NCBI RefSeq assembly: GCF_014207255.1
Contig: NZ_JACHCZ010000004.1
Span: forward strand, 496,001-560,000
Length of the DNA: 64,000 nucleotides
Direction: 5' to 3'
DNA from: Pseudomonas sp. JAI120
Lineage (GTDB): Bacteria; Pseudomonadota; Gammaproteobacteria; Pseudomonadales; Pseudomonadaceae
Shown here: in pieces, positions 16,783-25,861 of the stretch
How positions within the stretch are numbered: position 1 is the first letter of the stretch
Layout of the letters: each line of letters starts with the position of its first letter
Notes under the pieces: generated by a model
The model's input: the letters and a program-made list of their open reading frames with translations, nothing else
What the model was told of the DNA's origin: nothing
The model's database searches: none
Program-made: the position numbers and the translations under genes

Positions 16783-19700
16783 TTAACCGTGTTCTTCCTG
16801 TTGGGGTTCGCGGATCTTGTACCAGGCCACATACAGCGCCGGCAGGAACAACAGCGTCAGCAAGGTGGCGATGATGATGCCGCCAATCATCGCGTAGGCC
16901 ATCGGCCCCCAGAACACTTCCCGAGCAATCGGGATCATGCCCAGGCTCGCCGCAGCCGCCGTGAGCAGGATCGGCCGACGCCGATGCTCGGTGGCTTCCA
17001 CCACCGCGTCCCACGGCGTGTAGCCGGCCACTTCATATTCGTGGATCTGCGTCACCAGGATCACCGAGTTACGGATGATGATGCCGATCAACGCCAGGAT
17101 ACCGAGGATCGCCACAAAGCCCATGGGCGTCCCTGTGGGGATCAACGCCAGCACCACGCCAATCAGCCCCAGCGGCGCGACACTGGCCACCAGGAACATC
17201 TTCTGCACGCTGTGCAGTTGGATCATCAGGAAGGTCGCCATGAGGAACAGCATCAGCGGCACCACGCTGGCAATCGGGCCCTGAGCCTTGCCGCTTTCTT
17301 CCACGGTGCCGCCCGTGGCGACCTTGTAACCCACCGGCAGGCCGGCGCTGAATGCGTCGATCTCCGGCTTGAGCTGCTTGACCAGGTCGGTCGGCTGCAT
17401 CTCATCGCGCACCGACGCTTTAATGGTGATAGTCGGCTTGCGGTCGCGACGCCACACCAGCGGCTGTTCCAGTTCATAGCGCACGGTGGCGAAGGCCAGC
17501 AGCGGGATCGAGGTGCCGTTGGGCGTGACGATCTGCAGGTTCTGCAAGGTTTCCGGCGTACCGCGCTCGGCGTCCTCGGCACGGCCGACCACGTTGATCA
17601 GGTAGATGTCGTCGTGCACCTGGGTTACCGACGCACCACTGACCACGCTGTTCATCAACTGCGCCACGTCTTCGGATGACAGCCCGAGCTGGCGCGCCTT
17701 GTCCTGGGCAATGTCGATGCGCAGCACTTTGCCCGGCTCGTTCCAGTCGTAGATGATCTCGCCCAGGTGGGTGTTTTTATCCAGCAGGGTCGCCAGTTCG
17801 ATGGCGTGCTTGCGCACCTGGTCGGTGTCTTTACCGGACACGCGATACTGGATCGGACGCCCCACCGGCGGGCCCATTTCCAGCGGTTGCACAAAACTGC
17901 CGATGCCCACGAAGTCGTCACGCAGGCGCTTTTGCAGGCGCGCAATCAAGGCACCGCGCTCTTCCAGGCCTTTGCTGACGATCACCAACTGCGCGTAGTA
18001 GGGGTTTTCCAGTTGCTGGTCGAGGGGCAGGTAGAAACGGATCGCACCCTGGCCGATATAGGTGCTCCAGCGTGCAATGTCCGGGTCGTCCTTGATGATC
18101 GCTTCCAGACGGTCGACCGTCTTGCGCGTCTCGTTGATCGAGGCGTTTTGCGGCAGGTTGAGGTCGACGAGAATTTCCGGGCGGTCCGACGACGGGAAGA
18201 ACTGGTTCTGCACAAACTGCATGGAGAACACCGACGCCACGAACAGGCCCACGGTGATGCCGATGGCCCACCAACGGTTGCGCATGGCCCACAGCATGCC
18301 GCCATTGAACGCGCGGCCGATGCGCCCCGGCTCGGCGCTGTGGGGTTTCACCTTGGCACTGAGGATATGCACGCCAATCACCGGCGCAAACAGCACCGCC
18401 ACCACCCATGACACCAGCATCGCCACGGCAATCACCGCGAACAGGGTGAAGGTGTACTCCCCCGCCGAACTGGCGTTGAGGCCAATCGGCACGAAACCGG
18501 CGACGGTCACCAAGGTACCGGTGAGCATCGGGAATGCCGTGGAGGTGTAGGCATAGGTGGCCGCCTGCTCCTTGGTTTCGCCTTTTTCCAGACGTGTGAT
18601 CATCATCTCCACGGTGATCATTGCGTCGTCCACCAACAGGCCGAGGGCGATGATCAACGCACCCAGCGACACGCGCTGCATGGTGATGCCGCTGTATTCC
18701 ATGAACACGAACACCAGCGCCAGCACCAGTGGAATCGAGCACGCCACCACCAGCCCGGCGCGCATGCCGAGGCTGATAAAGCTCACCACCAGCACGATGA
18801 TCACCGCTTCGAACAGCGCGCTGGTAAAGCCGCCGACCGCCTCTTCCACCACTTCGGCCTGGTCGGAGACCTTATGCACACCGACGCCCACCGGCAGGTC
18901 GGCGGTCAGTTCGTCCATGCGCGTGTGCAGTGCCTTGCCGAACGACTGGATGTTGCCGCCCTTCTGCATGGCGATGGCCAAGCCAATCGCCGGCTTGCCG
19001 TTGAAGCGGAACATCGGTCGCGCAGGGTCAACATAGCCACGGCTGATCTCGGCGATATCGGCCAGGCGATAGAAGCGGTCATTGAGGCGCAGGTTGACGT
19101 TGGCCAGGTCTTTTTCCGAGGCGAACTGCCCCGACGTACGCACCGAGATGCGCTCCGGCCCGGCCTCGATCACCCCGGCGGGGGTCACCGCGTTCTGCGA
19201 TTGCAGGCTTTGCACCACCTGGCGCTGGTCAATGCCCAGGGCCGCCAGTTTGCGCGTGGAGAAATTCAGGTAAATCACTTCGTCCTGCTGGCCGATCATC
19301 TCGACCTTGCCCAGCCCCGGCACTGAGCGGATCTCGGCACGCACCTGCTCCACGTAGTCGCGCAACTGGCGCATCGACAGGCCGTCGCCGGTAAAGGCGT
19401 ACACCGAGCCGAACACATCGCCGAATTCGTCGTTGAACGACGGCCCCTGCAAGCCCTGGGGGAAGGTGCCGCGAATGTCGTCGATCTTCTTGCGGACCTG
19501 GTACCAGATCTCCGGAATCGCCTTGGCGCTGGTGGTGTCCTTGAGGAACACGAACACCGTGGATTCACCCGGTCGCGTGTAGCTTTTCACGTAGTCGAGG
19601 GAGTCGAGTTCCTCGAGCTTTTTCTCGATGCGGTCGGTGACCTGCCTGAGGGTTTCTTCCTGGGTCGCGCCCGGCCAGCGGGTCTGGATCACCATGGTCT

Positions 19701-19839
19701 TGATGGTGAACGAGGGGTCTTCCTCGCGGCCCAGGTTCATGTAGGAGAACACGCCCATCAGCAGCGCGACGAACATCAGGTACCAGACGAAGGACTGATG
19801 CTTGAGGGCCCACTCGGATAAGTTGAAGCTGCCTTTCAT
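16783..19839 (-). CDS. triC: RND efflux pump inner-membrane transporter, TriC-like
   Basis: A 1018-residue HAE1-family proton antiporter. The N-terminus FNLSEWALKHQSFVWYLMFVALLMG, the GREEDPSF segment after the first helix and the VTDRIEKKLEELDSLDYVKSYTRPGES region are the RND start. The proton-relay Asp pair is visible in GLLVDDAMITVEMMI (TM4); at the TM10 position where AcrB has Lys, this protein has Arg (GIIIRNSVILVTQI). Two adaptor genes precede it with 4-bp overlaps, as in TriABC of P. aeruginosa, a triclosan pump that borrows OpmH as its outer-membrane channel; no channel gene is present here either. Substrates are not known. Gene symbol by analogy. Confidence 0.82.
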   Translation of the reverse strand: MKGSFNLSEWALKHQSFVWYLMFVALLMGVFSYMNLGREEDPSFTIKTMVIQTRWPGATQEETLRQVTDRIEKKLEELDSLDYVKSYTRPGESTVFVFLKDTTSAKAIPEIWYQVRKKIDDIRGTFPQGLQGPSFNDEFGDVFGSVYAFTGDGLSMRQLRDYVEQVRAEIRSVPGLGKVEMIGQQDEVIYLNFSTRKLAALGIDQRQVVQSLQSQNAVTPAGVIEAGPERISVRTSGQFASEKDLANVNLRLNDRFYRLADIAEISRGYVDPARPMFRFNGKPAIGLAIAMQKGGNIQSFGKALHTRMDELTADLPVGVGVHKVSDQAEVVEEAVGGFTSALFEAVIIVLVVSFISLGMRAGLVVACSIPLVLALVFVFMEYSGITMQRVSLGALIIALGLLVDDAMITVEMMITRLEKGETKEQAATYAYTSTAFPMLTGTLVTVAGFVPIGLNASSAGEYTFTLFAVIAVAMLVSWVVAVLFAPVIGVHILSAKVKPHSAEPGRIGRAFNGGMLWAMRNRWWAIGITVGLFVASVFSMQFVQNQFFPSSDRPEILVDLNLPQNASINETRKTVDRLEAIIKDDPDIARWSTYIGQGAIRFYLPLDQQLENPYYAQLVIVSKGLEERGALIARLQKRLRDDFVGIGSFVQPLEMGPPVGRPIQYRVSGKDTDQVRKHAIELATLLDKNTHLGEIIYDWNEPGKVLRIDIAQDKARQLGLSSEDVAQLMNSVVSGASVTQVHDDIYLINVVGRAEDAERGTPETLQNLQIVTPNGTSIPLLAFATVRYELEQPLVWRRDRKPTITIKASVRDEMQPTDLVKQLKPEIDAFSAGLPVGYKVATGGTVEESGKAQGPIASVVPLMLFLMATFLMIQLHSVQKMFLVASVAPLGLIGVVLALIPTGTPMGFVAILGILALIGIIIRNSVILVTQIHEYEVAGYTPWDAVVEATEHRRRPILLTAAAASLGMIPIAREVFWGPMAYAMIGGIIIATLLTLLFLPALYVAWYKIREPQQEEHG

Positions 19840-20906
19840 CGCGGGCTGTCCTCGTCGATTTTGACTTTTTGCCCAGGCTTCAGGCTGTTCACGCCGGCAG
19901 TAACGATACGTTCGCCGGGTTTGACGCCGCCGTTGAGCAAGGCGCTTTCAGCGTCACGGCTAAGCACCGTGATGTCGCGCGGTTGTACGGTCTGGCTTTG
20001 GGTATCGAGCAACCAGATGCGGGTCTTGCCGTCGACTTCCTGCAAGGCGCTCAGGGGCAACTCGATGCGTGGGGCGATGGCCGAACTCAAGGTCACGCTG
20101 ACCGCCGTGCCAAGGCGGAACGCGGGCGGCGTTTCGGCCAGGGTCAGGCGCGCGCGACGGGTGCGCGTGGCGCTTTGGGCCTGGGGTTCGATCTCGCGCA
20201 CGGTGGCGGTGGTGTTGACGCTGGGGTCGAGTTGCCCGGCGACGAGGAACACCCCATCCGGCGGCAGGCGCTCGGCGAGGCCGGCGGGCAGGTCGATGAC
20301 CGCCTCCTTGATGTCCGGGCGCGCCAGGGTCACCACTTGCTGACCGGCGCTGACCACCTGGCCGGCCTCGGCATTCCAGGCGGTGACGATGCCGGCGTGG
20401 TCGGTGCGCAGTTCGGCGTAGTTGAGCTGGTCTTTGGCTTGATTGACCGAAGCCCGGGCCTGGTCGAGGGAAGCCTGGGTGGTTTTCAGGTCGGTCTGGG
20501 CCACATCCAGTTGGGCCTGGGCCCCGACACCACGGTTGAACAGCTCCTGCTGGCGACGGGCATTGGCCTGGGCATTGATGAACTGCGCCTGCACGCGCGC
20601 CAAATCGCCTTGGGCGGCGCGCAACTGGTTTTGTTGGTCGGTAGGGTCGAGCACGGCGAGCACGGCGCCCTTCTCCACTTCGGCGCCCACATCCACGGCA
20701 CGCCGGGCGATGCGACCGGGGACGCGGAAGCCCAAGTTGCTTTCGTAGCGCGCCTGGATGGTGCCGGCGAAGCGGCCGAGGGTCTCCTGGTCTTCGGACT
20801 TCACCTCCATGGACAGCACCGGGCGCACGGGCTCGGGCGCCGGTTCTTCCTTGGAGCAGGCCATCAGCAACAGGCTGGCGGCGAGTACAACCGTCAGGCG
20901 CTTCAT
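19836..20906 (-). CDS. triB: RND efflux adaptor (membrane fusion) lipoprotein, second of two (TriB-like)
   Basis: A 356-residue periplasmic adaptor. The start MKRLTVVLAASLLLMACSKEE carries a lipobox (LMAC), so the mature protein is anchored by its N-terminal Cys. The order is typical: biotinyl-lipoyl half (SNLGFRVPGRIARRAVDVGAEVEKGAVLAVLDPTD), a coiled-coil hairpin around residues 90-160, second lipoyl half, beta-barrel and membrane-proximal domains. It overlaps the upstream adaptor gene and the downstream pump gene by 4 bp each. Two different adaptors per pump are the hallmark of TriABC-like systems. Confidence 0.84.
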   Translation of the reverse strand: MKRLTVVLAASLLLMACSKEEPAPEPVRPVLSMEVKSEDQETLGRFAGTIQARYESNLGFRVPGRIARRAVDVGAEVEKGAVLAVLDPTDQQNQLRAAQGDLARVQAQFINAQANARRQQELFNRGVGAQAQLDVAQTDLKTTQASLDQARASVNQAKDQLNYAELRTDHAGIVTAWNAEAGQVVSAGQQVVTLARPDIKEAVIDLPAGLAERLPPDGVFLVAGQLDPSVNTTATVREIEPQAQSATRTRRARLTLAETPPAFRLGTAVSVTLSSAIAPRIELPLSALQEVDGKTRIWLLDTQSQTVQPRDITVLSRDAESALLNGGVKPGERIVTAGVNSLKPGQKVKIDEDSPR

Positions 20907-21985
20907 GGCTGGGCTCCTGGCTGGGCGATCTCGACCAGCATGCCGGGGTGCAGTAGTTGCCCACCAGCCACCACGACTTTTTCGCCGCCCTTGAGGCCGT
21001 CGCCAATAATCACTTTGCCCGTGAGGTAACGCGCCACACTGACCTTGTGCAGTTGCGCCTTGCCCTCGCCGTCCACCAGCCATACGGCGGGCTCGCTGAG
21101 GTCTTTGGTCAACGCCGACCAGGGCAGCTCGATGCTCGATTTGGCCGGGCCATTGGCGGTGGCGCTGACCACCGAACCAAGCCGCATGCCTTCGGGCAAC
21201 GATTGCAGGGCGATCTTCACTTGCACCGTGCCGGTATTGGCGGCCACGGCCGGTGTGACTTCACGCACTTTACCCACGGCCTTGATGCTCGGGTTATCCA
21301 GCAGGCTGACGGTGATCGGCGCATCGGGCGGCGGCTCAACCAGCAGTGACTCATAAACGTTGAACACCGCATCGCGCTCGCCATCGGTGGCCAGGCTGAA
21401 AATCGGCACGGTGGCCTGTACCACCTGACCGACTTCGGCCTGGCGCGCAGTGATCACTCCCGGCGCATCCGCAATCAGCGCGGTATAGCCGAGTTGTTCA
21501 CGGGCGTTGGCCAACTGCGCCTGCGCGGCGGCCAGGGCACTTTGGCTGCTGCGCAGCGCGGCCTGGGCGGAATCGTATTCGCTGCGGCTGGTGTAGCCCT
21601 TGGGCAGGAGTTTTTCCTGGCGCACAAACGCGGCGGAGGTTTGCTTGACCCGCGCCTGTTCGGCCACGACCTGGGCCTGGGCGGAATCGACGTTGGTCTG
21701 CAAATCCTTGGGATCAAGCTTGGCCAGCACTTGCCTGGCGGTCACGCGGTCACCCACATCCACCATGCGCTGGATGATCTTGCCGCCGACGCGGAAGGAC
21801 AAGTCGGTCTGCACGCGCGCCTGCACATCCCCGGTCAGTGTGACGGCCGCGGCGAAATCCGCGGGTTGCACGGTTTGCACAAATACTCGGGAATGCTGCT
21901 TGGGTTCGGCGTTTTCCTGGCCGCAAGCGCTCAGCAACACCACTAAACCCAAACCGACGATACAGGTGGAAATACGACCGCCCAT
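20903..21985 (-). CDS. triA: RND efflux adaptor (membrane fusion) lipoprotein, first of two (TriA-like)
   Basis: A 360-residue adaptor with a lipoprotein signal (CIVGLGLVVLLSACGQ; lipobox LSAC). Lipoyl, coiled-coil hairpin and beta-barrel segments follow in order (SFRVGGKIIQRMVDVGDRVTARQVLAKLDPKDLQ; hairpin about residues 90-165 rich in Ala/Gln). It is the first gene of the three-gene operon, transcribed leftward. No TetR, MarR or LysR regulator gene lies next to it, which is usual for triABC and unusual for mex-type operons. Confidence 0.84.
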   Translation of the reverse strand: MGGRISTCIVGLGLVVLLSACGQENAEPKQHSRVFVQTVQPADFAAAVTLTGDVQARVQTDLSFRVGGKIIQRMVDVGDRVTARQVLAKLDPKDLQTNVDSAQAQVVAEQARVKQTSAAFVRQEKLLPKGYTSRSEYDSAQAALRSSQSALAAAQAQLANAREQLGYTALIADAPGVITARQAEVGQVVQATVPIFSLATDGERDAVFNVYESLLVEPPPDAPITVSLLDNPSIKAVGKVREVTPAVAANTGTVQVKIALQSLPEGMRLGSVVSATANGPAKSSIELPWSALTKDLSEPAVWLVDGEGKAQLHKVSVARYLTGKVIIGDGLKGGEKVVVAGGQLLHPGMLVEIAQPGAQP

Positions 21986-22095
21986 GCGGACTCCTTGTGC
22001 GCGATGCGATGTGCCAGTGTGTATGCGACTGTGAGCTTAGATCAGGGTTCCTTATCGGCATGGGGAAGGCGTATTGAGGTGAGTTCATCGGCCTC

Positions 22096-22173
22096 ATCGG
22101 GGGCAAGTCCTCTCGCACATGTTGACGTGTGAATACATTCAAATGTGGGAGGGAGCTTGCTCCCGATAGCGGC
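22096..22173. repeat. REP pair, outward arrangement
   Basis: ATCGGGGGCAAGTCCTCTCG and, 20 bp later, AAATGTGGGAGGGAGCTTGC, in the opposite relative order from the other doublets. It lies between the tri operon promoter and the decayed ABC transporter. Confidence 0.75.
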
Positions 22174-22191
22174 ATAACAGTCAGCGCAGAA

Positions 22192-22734
22192 CTAGCCCTG
22201 CCACTTCCCGCCTTCAACGATCACGCTCTCAGGCTTGGTGTCATCGCTCAGCTCCTTGCGCTCGGGCGTCACGGTCATGTTGGCGAGGATCAGGTCAACC
22301 TTGTCGCTTTGCAGGAACGGAATACGGCTGGCCAGCTCGACGGCGACAAATTCGACTTTGTTCTCATCGCCCAGCAGGTCCTTGGCGAATTGGCGGCCGA
22401 TGTCGGTATCGAAACCGACATAGCGGCCCGCTTCGTTGACGAAGCCAAACGGCGGCTTGTCGGTAAACACACCGACGATCAGCACCGCATACCAGAAGCT
22501 GGGGATGCTCAGGCCAAAGAACAGCAGGTACAACCACACCAGCACCGGAATCGCCCGGAACAGCTCCAGGTAAACCCGCAGCACTGCGTTGATCAGCCTG
22601 CGCAGCACGCCATACAACACGCCGCCGACCGTACTGAAGGCGATGCTCAACAACGAAATCGACAACGTCTGCGCAGCGCCCTTGCCCAATTGCGGCAACG
22701 ACACCCACAACAACTCAAGACCCGAACTGGCCAT
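22192..22734 (-). pseudogene. Fused remnant: amino-acid ABC permease N-terminus joined to a binding-protein fragment
   Basis: The frame encodes 180 residues. Residues 1 to about 75 (MASSGLELLWVSLPQLGKGAAQ..., ending IPSFWYAVLI) are the N-terminal part of a HisM/HisQ-type permease. From VGVFTDKPPFGFVNEAGRYVG the sequence switches to the first domain of a family-3 amino-acid binding protein without its signal peptide, runs to LANMTVTPER, and then jumps to a short C-terminal tail ending VIVEGGKWQG. Permease C-half, signal peptide and most of the binding protein are missing, yet the frame stays open. It cannot be a working transporter part. The start overlaps the upstream permease remnant by 20 bp, the normal spacing for such operons. 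Confidence 0.8.
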
Positions 22735-23068
22735 GCTGGAGCCTCCTTTCCAGGCGGCTGAGCAGCAGCGACAGCGGCAAGAACAACAGCACACAAATCA
22801 GCGTCAGCACGGCAGAGACCACAGTGGTCTCCTTGAGCAGGAAGATGAAATTGGCGAACAACGCCGGCAGGCTGAGGATGCCGGCCTGGGGCAGGATCAC
22901 ATGGCGCAGCAGTTGCCAGTCCGACAGGCCGATGGACTTGCCCAACTCGATCTGCGCCAGCGGCACCGCTTCCACACCGGCGCGCAGCACTTCGGTGAGG
23001 TAGGCAGCGCAGGGTAATGCGGCGAGCGCCGTCCGATCCGGCGTGGGTAACGCCGGGTAGCGCGAACT
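22715..23068 (-). pseudogene. 5'-truncated and internally deleted amino-acid ABC permease
   Basis: Open in frame without a credible start from about 23068. The C-terminal half of a permease is clear: AAYLTEVLRAGVEAVPLAQIELGKSIGLSDWQLLRHVILPQAG is the conserved coupling loop, and it ends LLLSRLERRLQHGQFGS. After LLKETTVVSAV the sequence goes directly to LTLICVLLF, skipping the roughly 20-30 residues that normally lie between these blocks, again in frame. Upstream of 23068 the DNA becomes AT-rich and no N-terminal half is found. Together with the neighbouring fusion this is a dead polar amino-acid importer. Confidence 0.78.
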
Positions 23069-23207
23069 TTAAAAGTATAAAAAGTAAAATTTAAATACCG
23101 AAACAGCATATTGATATCACCCAAAAAGATAACCCCCGGATTAGCGGGTTGCGCAGGTGGCAGCTATGGTGTTTGGGTCGAAGGAAAACTGAAACGAAGG
23201 ATGAGCA

Positions 23208-23294
23208 ATGGATAAAGCGAAACCGATTGATCCGCAGGAACTGGTGAAGTGGTTGCTGGCGTTGCGCAGGGCAATAGATAGCCGAGCGCGTTGA
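23208..23294 (+). CDS. Possible 28-residue small protein
   Basis: ATG with GAAGGA 7 nt upstream, encoding MDKAKPIDPQELVKWLLALRR and seven more residues to a TGA. The composition (amphipathic helix with WLLALRR) and the binding site are plausible, but it is too short to judge and no family is recognised. The surrounding 23069-23350 holds nothing else I can support. Confidence 0.3.
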   Translation: MDKAKPIDPQELVKWLLALRRAIDSRAR

Positions 23295-23350
23295 AACGAG
23301 AGAAGCCTCGCTCGCAAAAGAGACTTCTCAACGACTTCAGCTTTGTTTAA

Positions 23351-24709
23351 TTACGGCGGTGGGTTGCCACCACCTGCCATTGCTTTTGTGGCACTGTTTT
23401 GCTGCTCTTCCGTCTCAAAATTGACGTAGTTGTCTGGGAATTTGAAATGGGAATCCACGAGTTTCCAGTATTCCTCATTCTGTGGCGTTGGCTTGTCCCA
23501 TATACGTTCGGCCAGTGAGCCGGCGTCGTTACGTATAAGATCCGGCCGCCCTTTGGCTTCCTGTATCACCCGGTCGACGTGCCCGCGCAAGGCATTGGGT
23601 CCCGTGGTTTCGATAGTGCTTTTATTTGGACGGCTAAAGTAACGGTCACCGGCGTACTCATTGCCTTTCATGGAACGGTATTTGTTCCCGATATCGTCAA
23701 TCAGGCTGGACAGCATTGCACTCTGGGAATGGCTGGAAAACAAAGCGTTCGCGAAATATGGCGTGGAACTGCCCTTGGCGTCACTTTTGCCTTCAGCCAT
23801 GCCGACCAGCATCAGGTCAGGGTGGGCGTTCAGCGCTTTATCAAGCGGGCGCATACTCTCCAGATCGATGTCTGTATAAGTGCCAGCGTATTGATTGACA
23901 ATTTCATACCTGACAACGTCGGAGGCTGCCGCATACCCCCCATTGCGGCCCATTATTTCATGCTGGTAAACATCCTTATTTTGCAGGCTGATATCAGAAG
24001 GATTGCTCAAGTCACGTATCTGCACGTTTTTTAGATCACCAAATCGTGCCTTAACAGCGTCCAAGGCAGCCGTGTCCCGGGGAGGGTTGCTGGCATAGCG
24101 GTCCCATGACTTGGTGGTCTGGTCCAGGATAACGGCTTCTGCCTGGAAGAACTTATCGTCGGTACGTGAGGCATGACGTTCAAAGGCGTGGAGTACCTGC
24201 GGAGCGTTTTCGGGGGTGATTTTTTCTCCACTGGTTAACAGCGAAGCCTTCAGGGCCTTGTTAGCTGAAGAAGACAATTCCTTATTTAACTCCGTCAACA
24301 CCTGTGTCTGTTCTGCCTTGTTGCGCGGGTGCAGTCCAGCACTATTAATTGTTGCTTTAAGTTGACTGAACAACCCTCGAATGGGTCGTTCAGCTTGATA
24401 ACCAGGATAAATACTCTCCGCTTTTGCCTGAGCCGCTTTATTAGTGGCATAGGCATCGAACTGGGTAGAGTCTACCCACAGCATAACTTTATGATTGGGG
24501 TTTTTTGTTGCCCACTGGCGAAGATACTCGTCCTGTTTTTCACCTGGCTTAGAACCTACCCACACCATGTGGATATTATTGGGAATTTGCCTGAACTGAC
24601 TTTTTGGATAGGTGCTCTCGAAACTCTTGGCGCCTTGAGGCTGCTCAGCGCCTTGAGTTGAAGCCAGGAAGGTAGTTGGCATGCGATTAGGGGAAATTGA
24701 ACTTGGCAT
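23351..24709 (-). CDS. TcdA/TcdB-like (DXD) glycosyltransferase, candidate effector or toxin
   Basis: A 452-residue protein without a Sec signal. IPNNIHMVWVGSKP (about 42-55) is the first strand of glycosyltransferases with the sugar-binding DXD region, and GGYAAASDVVRYEIVNQYAGTYTDIDLESMRPL (258-289) holds the nucleotide-sugar/metal site D280-x-D282. This is the core of clostridial-toxin glucosyltransferases and of related effectors in plant- and insect-associated Pseudomonas. The N-terminal 40 residues are Ser/Pro/Gln-rich and could be a secretion leader. ATG is used with GGAGG 11 nt upstream; an in-frame TTG six codons earlier is possible. It is a single gene, AT-richer than its neighbours, with no secretion or immunity gene beside it. 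The acceptor is unknown. Confidence 0.75.
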   Translation of the reverse strand: MPSSISPNRMPTTFLASTQGAEQPQGAKSFESTYPKSQFRQIPNNIHMVWVGSKPGEKQDEYLRQWATKNPNHKVMLWVDSTQFDAYATNKAAQAKAESIYPGYQAERPIRGLFSQLKATINSAGLHPRNKAEQTQVLTELNKELSSSANKALKASLLTSGEKITPENAPQVLHAFERHASRTDDKFFQAEAVILDQTTKSWDRYASNPPRDTAALDAVKARFGDLKNVQIRDLSNPSDISLQNKDVYQHEIMGRNGGYAAASDVVRYEIVNQYAGTYTDIDLESMRPLDKALNAHPDLMLVGMAEGKSDAKGSSTPYFANALFSSHSQSAMLSSLIDDIGNKYRSMKGNEYAGDRYFSRPNKSTIETTGPNALRGHVDRVIQEAKGRPDLIRNDAGSLAERIWDKPTPQNEEYWKLVDSHFKFPDNYVNFETEEQQNSATKAMAGGGNPPP

Positions 24710-24933
24710 AATAATGCCGGCCTCCAAAATTTAATAATTCAGCTGACGCCTCCATGCAATGACTCCTACAGCGAACGCAATCTTGACCCTACAAATCCAA
24801 CAAAACAAAATGTAAAATGTAAAATCGTTTTAATAACACTTAGATACAAGCTTCTCTTGAAAATCGTTGAACCAAAGCCCTCCTTCAAACCAATCAGCCA
24901 CTTATATGCAGGTGCTACAGAACACACATAAAA

Positions 24934-24963
24934 AACGCCGACGCTGTAGTAGCCGTCGGCGTT
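24934..24963 (-). terminator. Rho-independent terminator after the orphan metQ
   Basis: Perfect 10-bp stem AACGCCGACG / CGTCGGCGTT, followed on the minus strand by six T residues, about 30 bp after the metQ-like stop. The remaining about 200 bp up to the glycosyltransferase start is AT-rich, with a tandem AAAATGTAAAATGT, and would hold its promoter. Confidence 0.85.
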
Positions 24964-24991
24964 GAAACCTTGAAGGGGGTTTTGGCTTACA

Positions 24992-25774
24992 TCAGAACGC
25001 GGGCACGACTGCACCGTTGTACTTCTTCTCGATGAAGGCTTTGACTTCCGGGCTGGTCAGGGCCTTGGACAGTTTCTGGATAGCGTCGCTGTCCTTGTTG
25101 TCCGGACGAGCCACCAGGAAGTTCACGTACGGCGAGTCGGCACTTTCGATGATCAGCGCGTCCTTGGCCGGGTTCAGACCCGCTTCCAGCGCGTAGTTGG
25201 TGTTGATCAAGTCCAGGTCAACCTGGTCCAGCACACGTGGCAGCAGGGCCGACTCCAGCTCTTTGAACTTGAGGTTCTTCGGGTTGCTGGCGATGTCTTT
25301 CGGCGTGGCCAGGGCGTTGGTCGGGTCTTTCAGGGTAATCACACCGGCTTTCTGCAGCAGCAACAGGGCGCGGCCGCTGTTGGAGCCTTCGTTCGGGATG
25401 GCCACGGTGGCGCCATCCTTGAGCTCGGAAATATTCTTGATCTTTTTCGAGTAACCGCCGAAGGGTTCAACGTGCACGCCAACCACGGTGACCAGGTTGG
25501 TGCCCTTGCCCTTGTTGAAGTTTTCCAGGTACGGCAGGGTCTGGAAGTAATTGGCGTCCAGGCGCTTCTCGGCAACCTGTACGTTTGGCTGGACGTAGTC
25601 GGTGAAGACTTTGATTTCCAGGTCCACGCCTTCTTTTTTCAAGGCTGGCTTGACCAGTTCGAGGATCTCGGCGTGCGGGACCGGGGTCGCGGCAACCACC
25701 AGTTTCTCGTTGGCCTGGGCGAAGCTTGCAGTCAGGGCAGCCGCCAGTGCGGTAAACAACAGAACCTTTTTCAT
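24992..25774 (-). CDS. Orphan MetQ/NlpA-type substrate-binding protein
   Basis: A 260-residue periplasmic binding protein with a plain signal peptide (MKKVLLFTALAAALTASFAQA). The family blocks are VVAATPVPHAEILELVKPALKKEGVDLEIKVFTDYVQPNVQVAEKRLDANYFQTLPYLENFNK and VAIPNEGSNSGRALLLLQKAG. It is closer to the classical D-methionine-binding MetQ than the copy at 13.4 kb. There is no ATPase or permease gene next to it and it has its own terminator, so it must use a transporter encoded elsewhere, perhaps MetN-MetI at 14.2 kb or another set. Probably part of the sulfur-limitation response. Confidence 0.85.
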   Translation of the reverse strand: MKKVLLFTALAAALTASFAQANEKLVVAATPVPHAEILELVKPALKKEGVDLEIKVFTDYVQPNVQVAEKRLDANYFQTLPYLENFNKGKGTNLVTVVGVHVEPFGGYSKKIKNISELKDGATVAIPNEGSNSGRALLLLQKAGVITLKDPTNALATPKDIASNPKNLKFKELESALLPRVLDQVDLDLINTNYALEAGLNPAKDALIIESADSPYVNFLVARPDNKDSDAIQKLSKALTSPEVKAFIEKKYNGAVVPAF

Positions 25775-25861
25775 GCAGTGTCCTTATCGAAATTCCGGGG
25801 CGTCTCTGACGACCGTTTTTTATGTGGTGTGCCAGCGAAGTGCTATCGCGGCGTGGGAGGG

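Noticed and set aside
22192..22734. A genuine novel permease/binding-protein fusion
   Set aside because: A binding domain directly after a half permease would be incomplete and on the wrong side; half the permease and most of the binding protein are missing.
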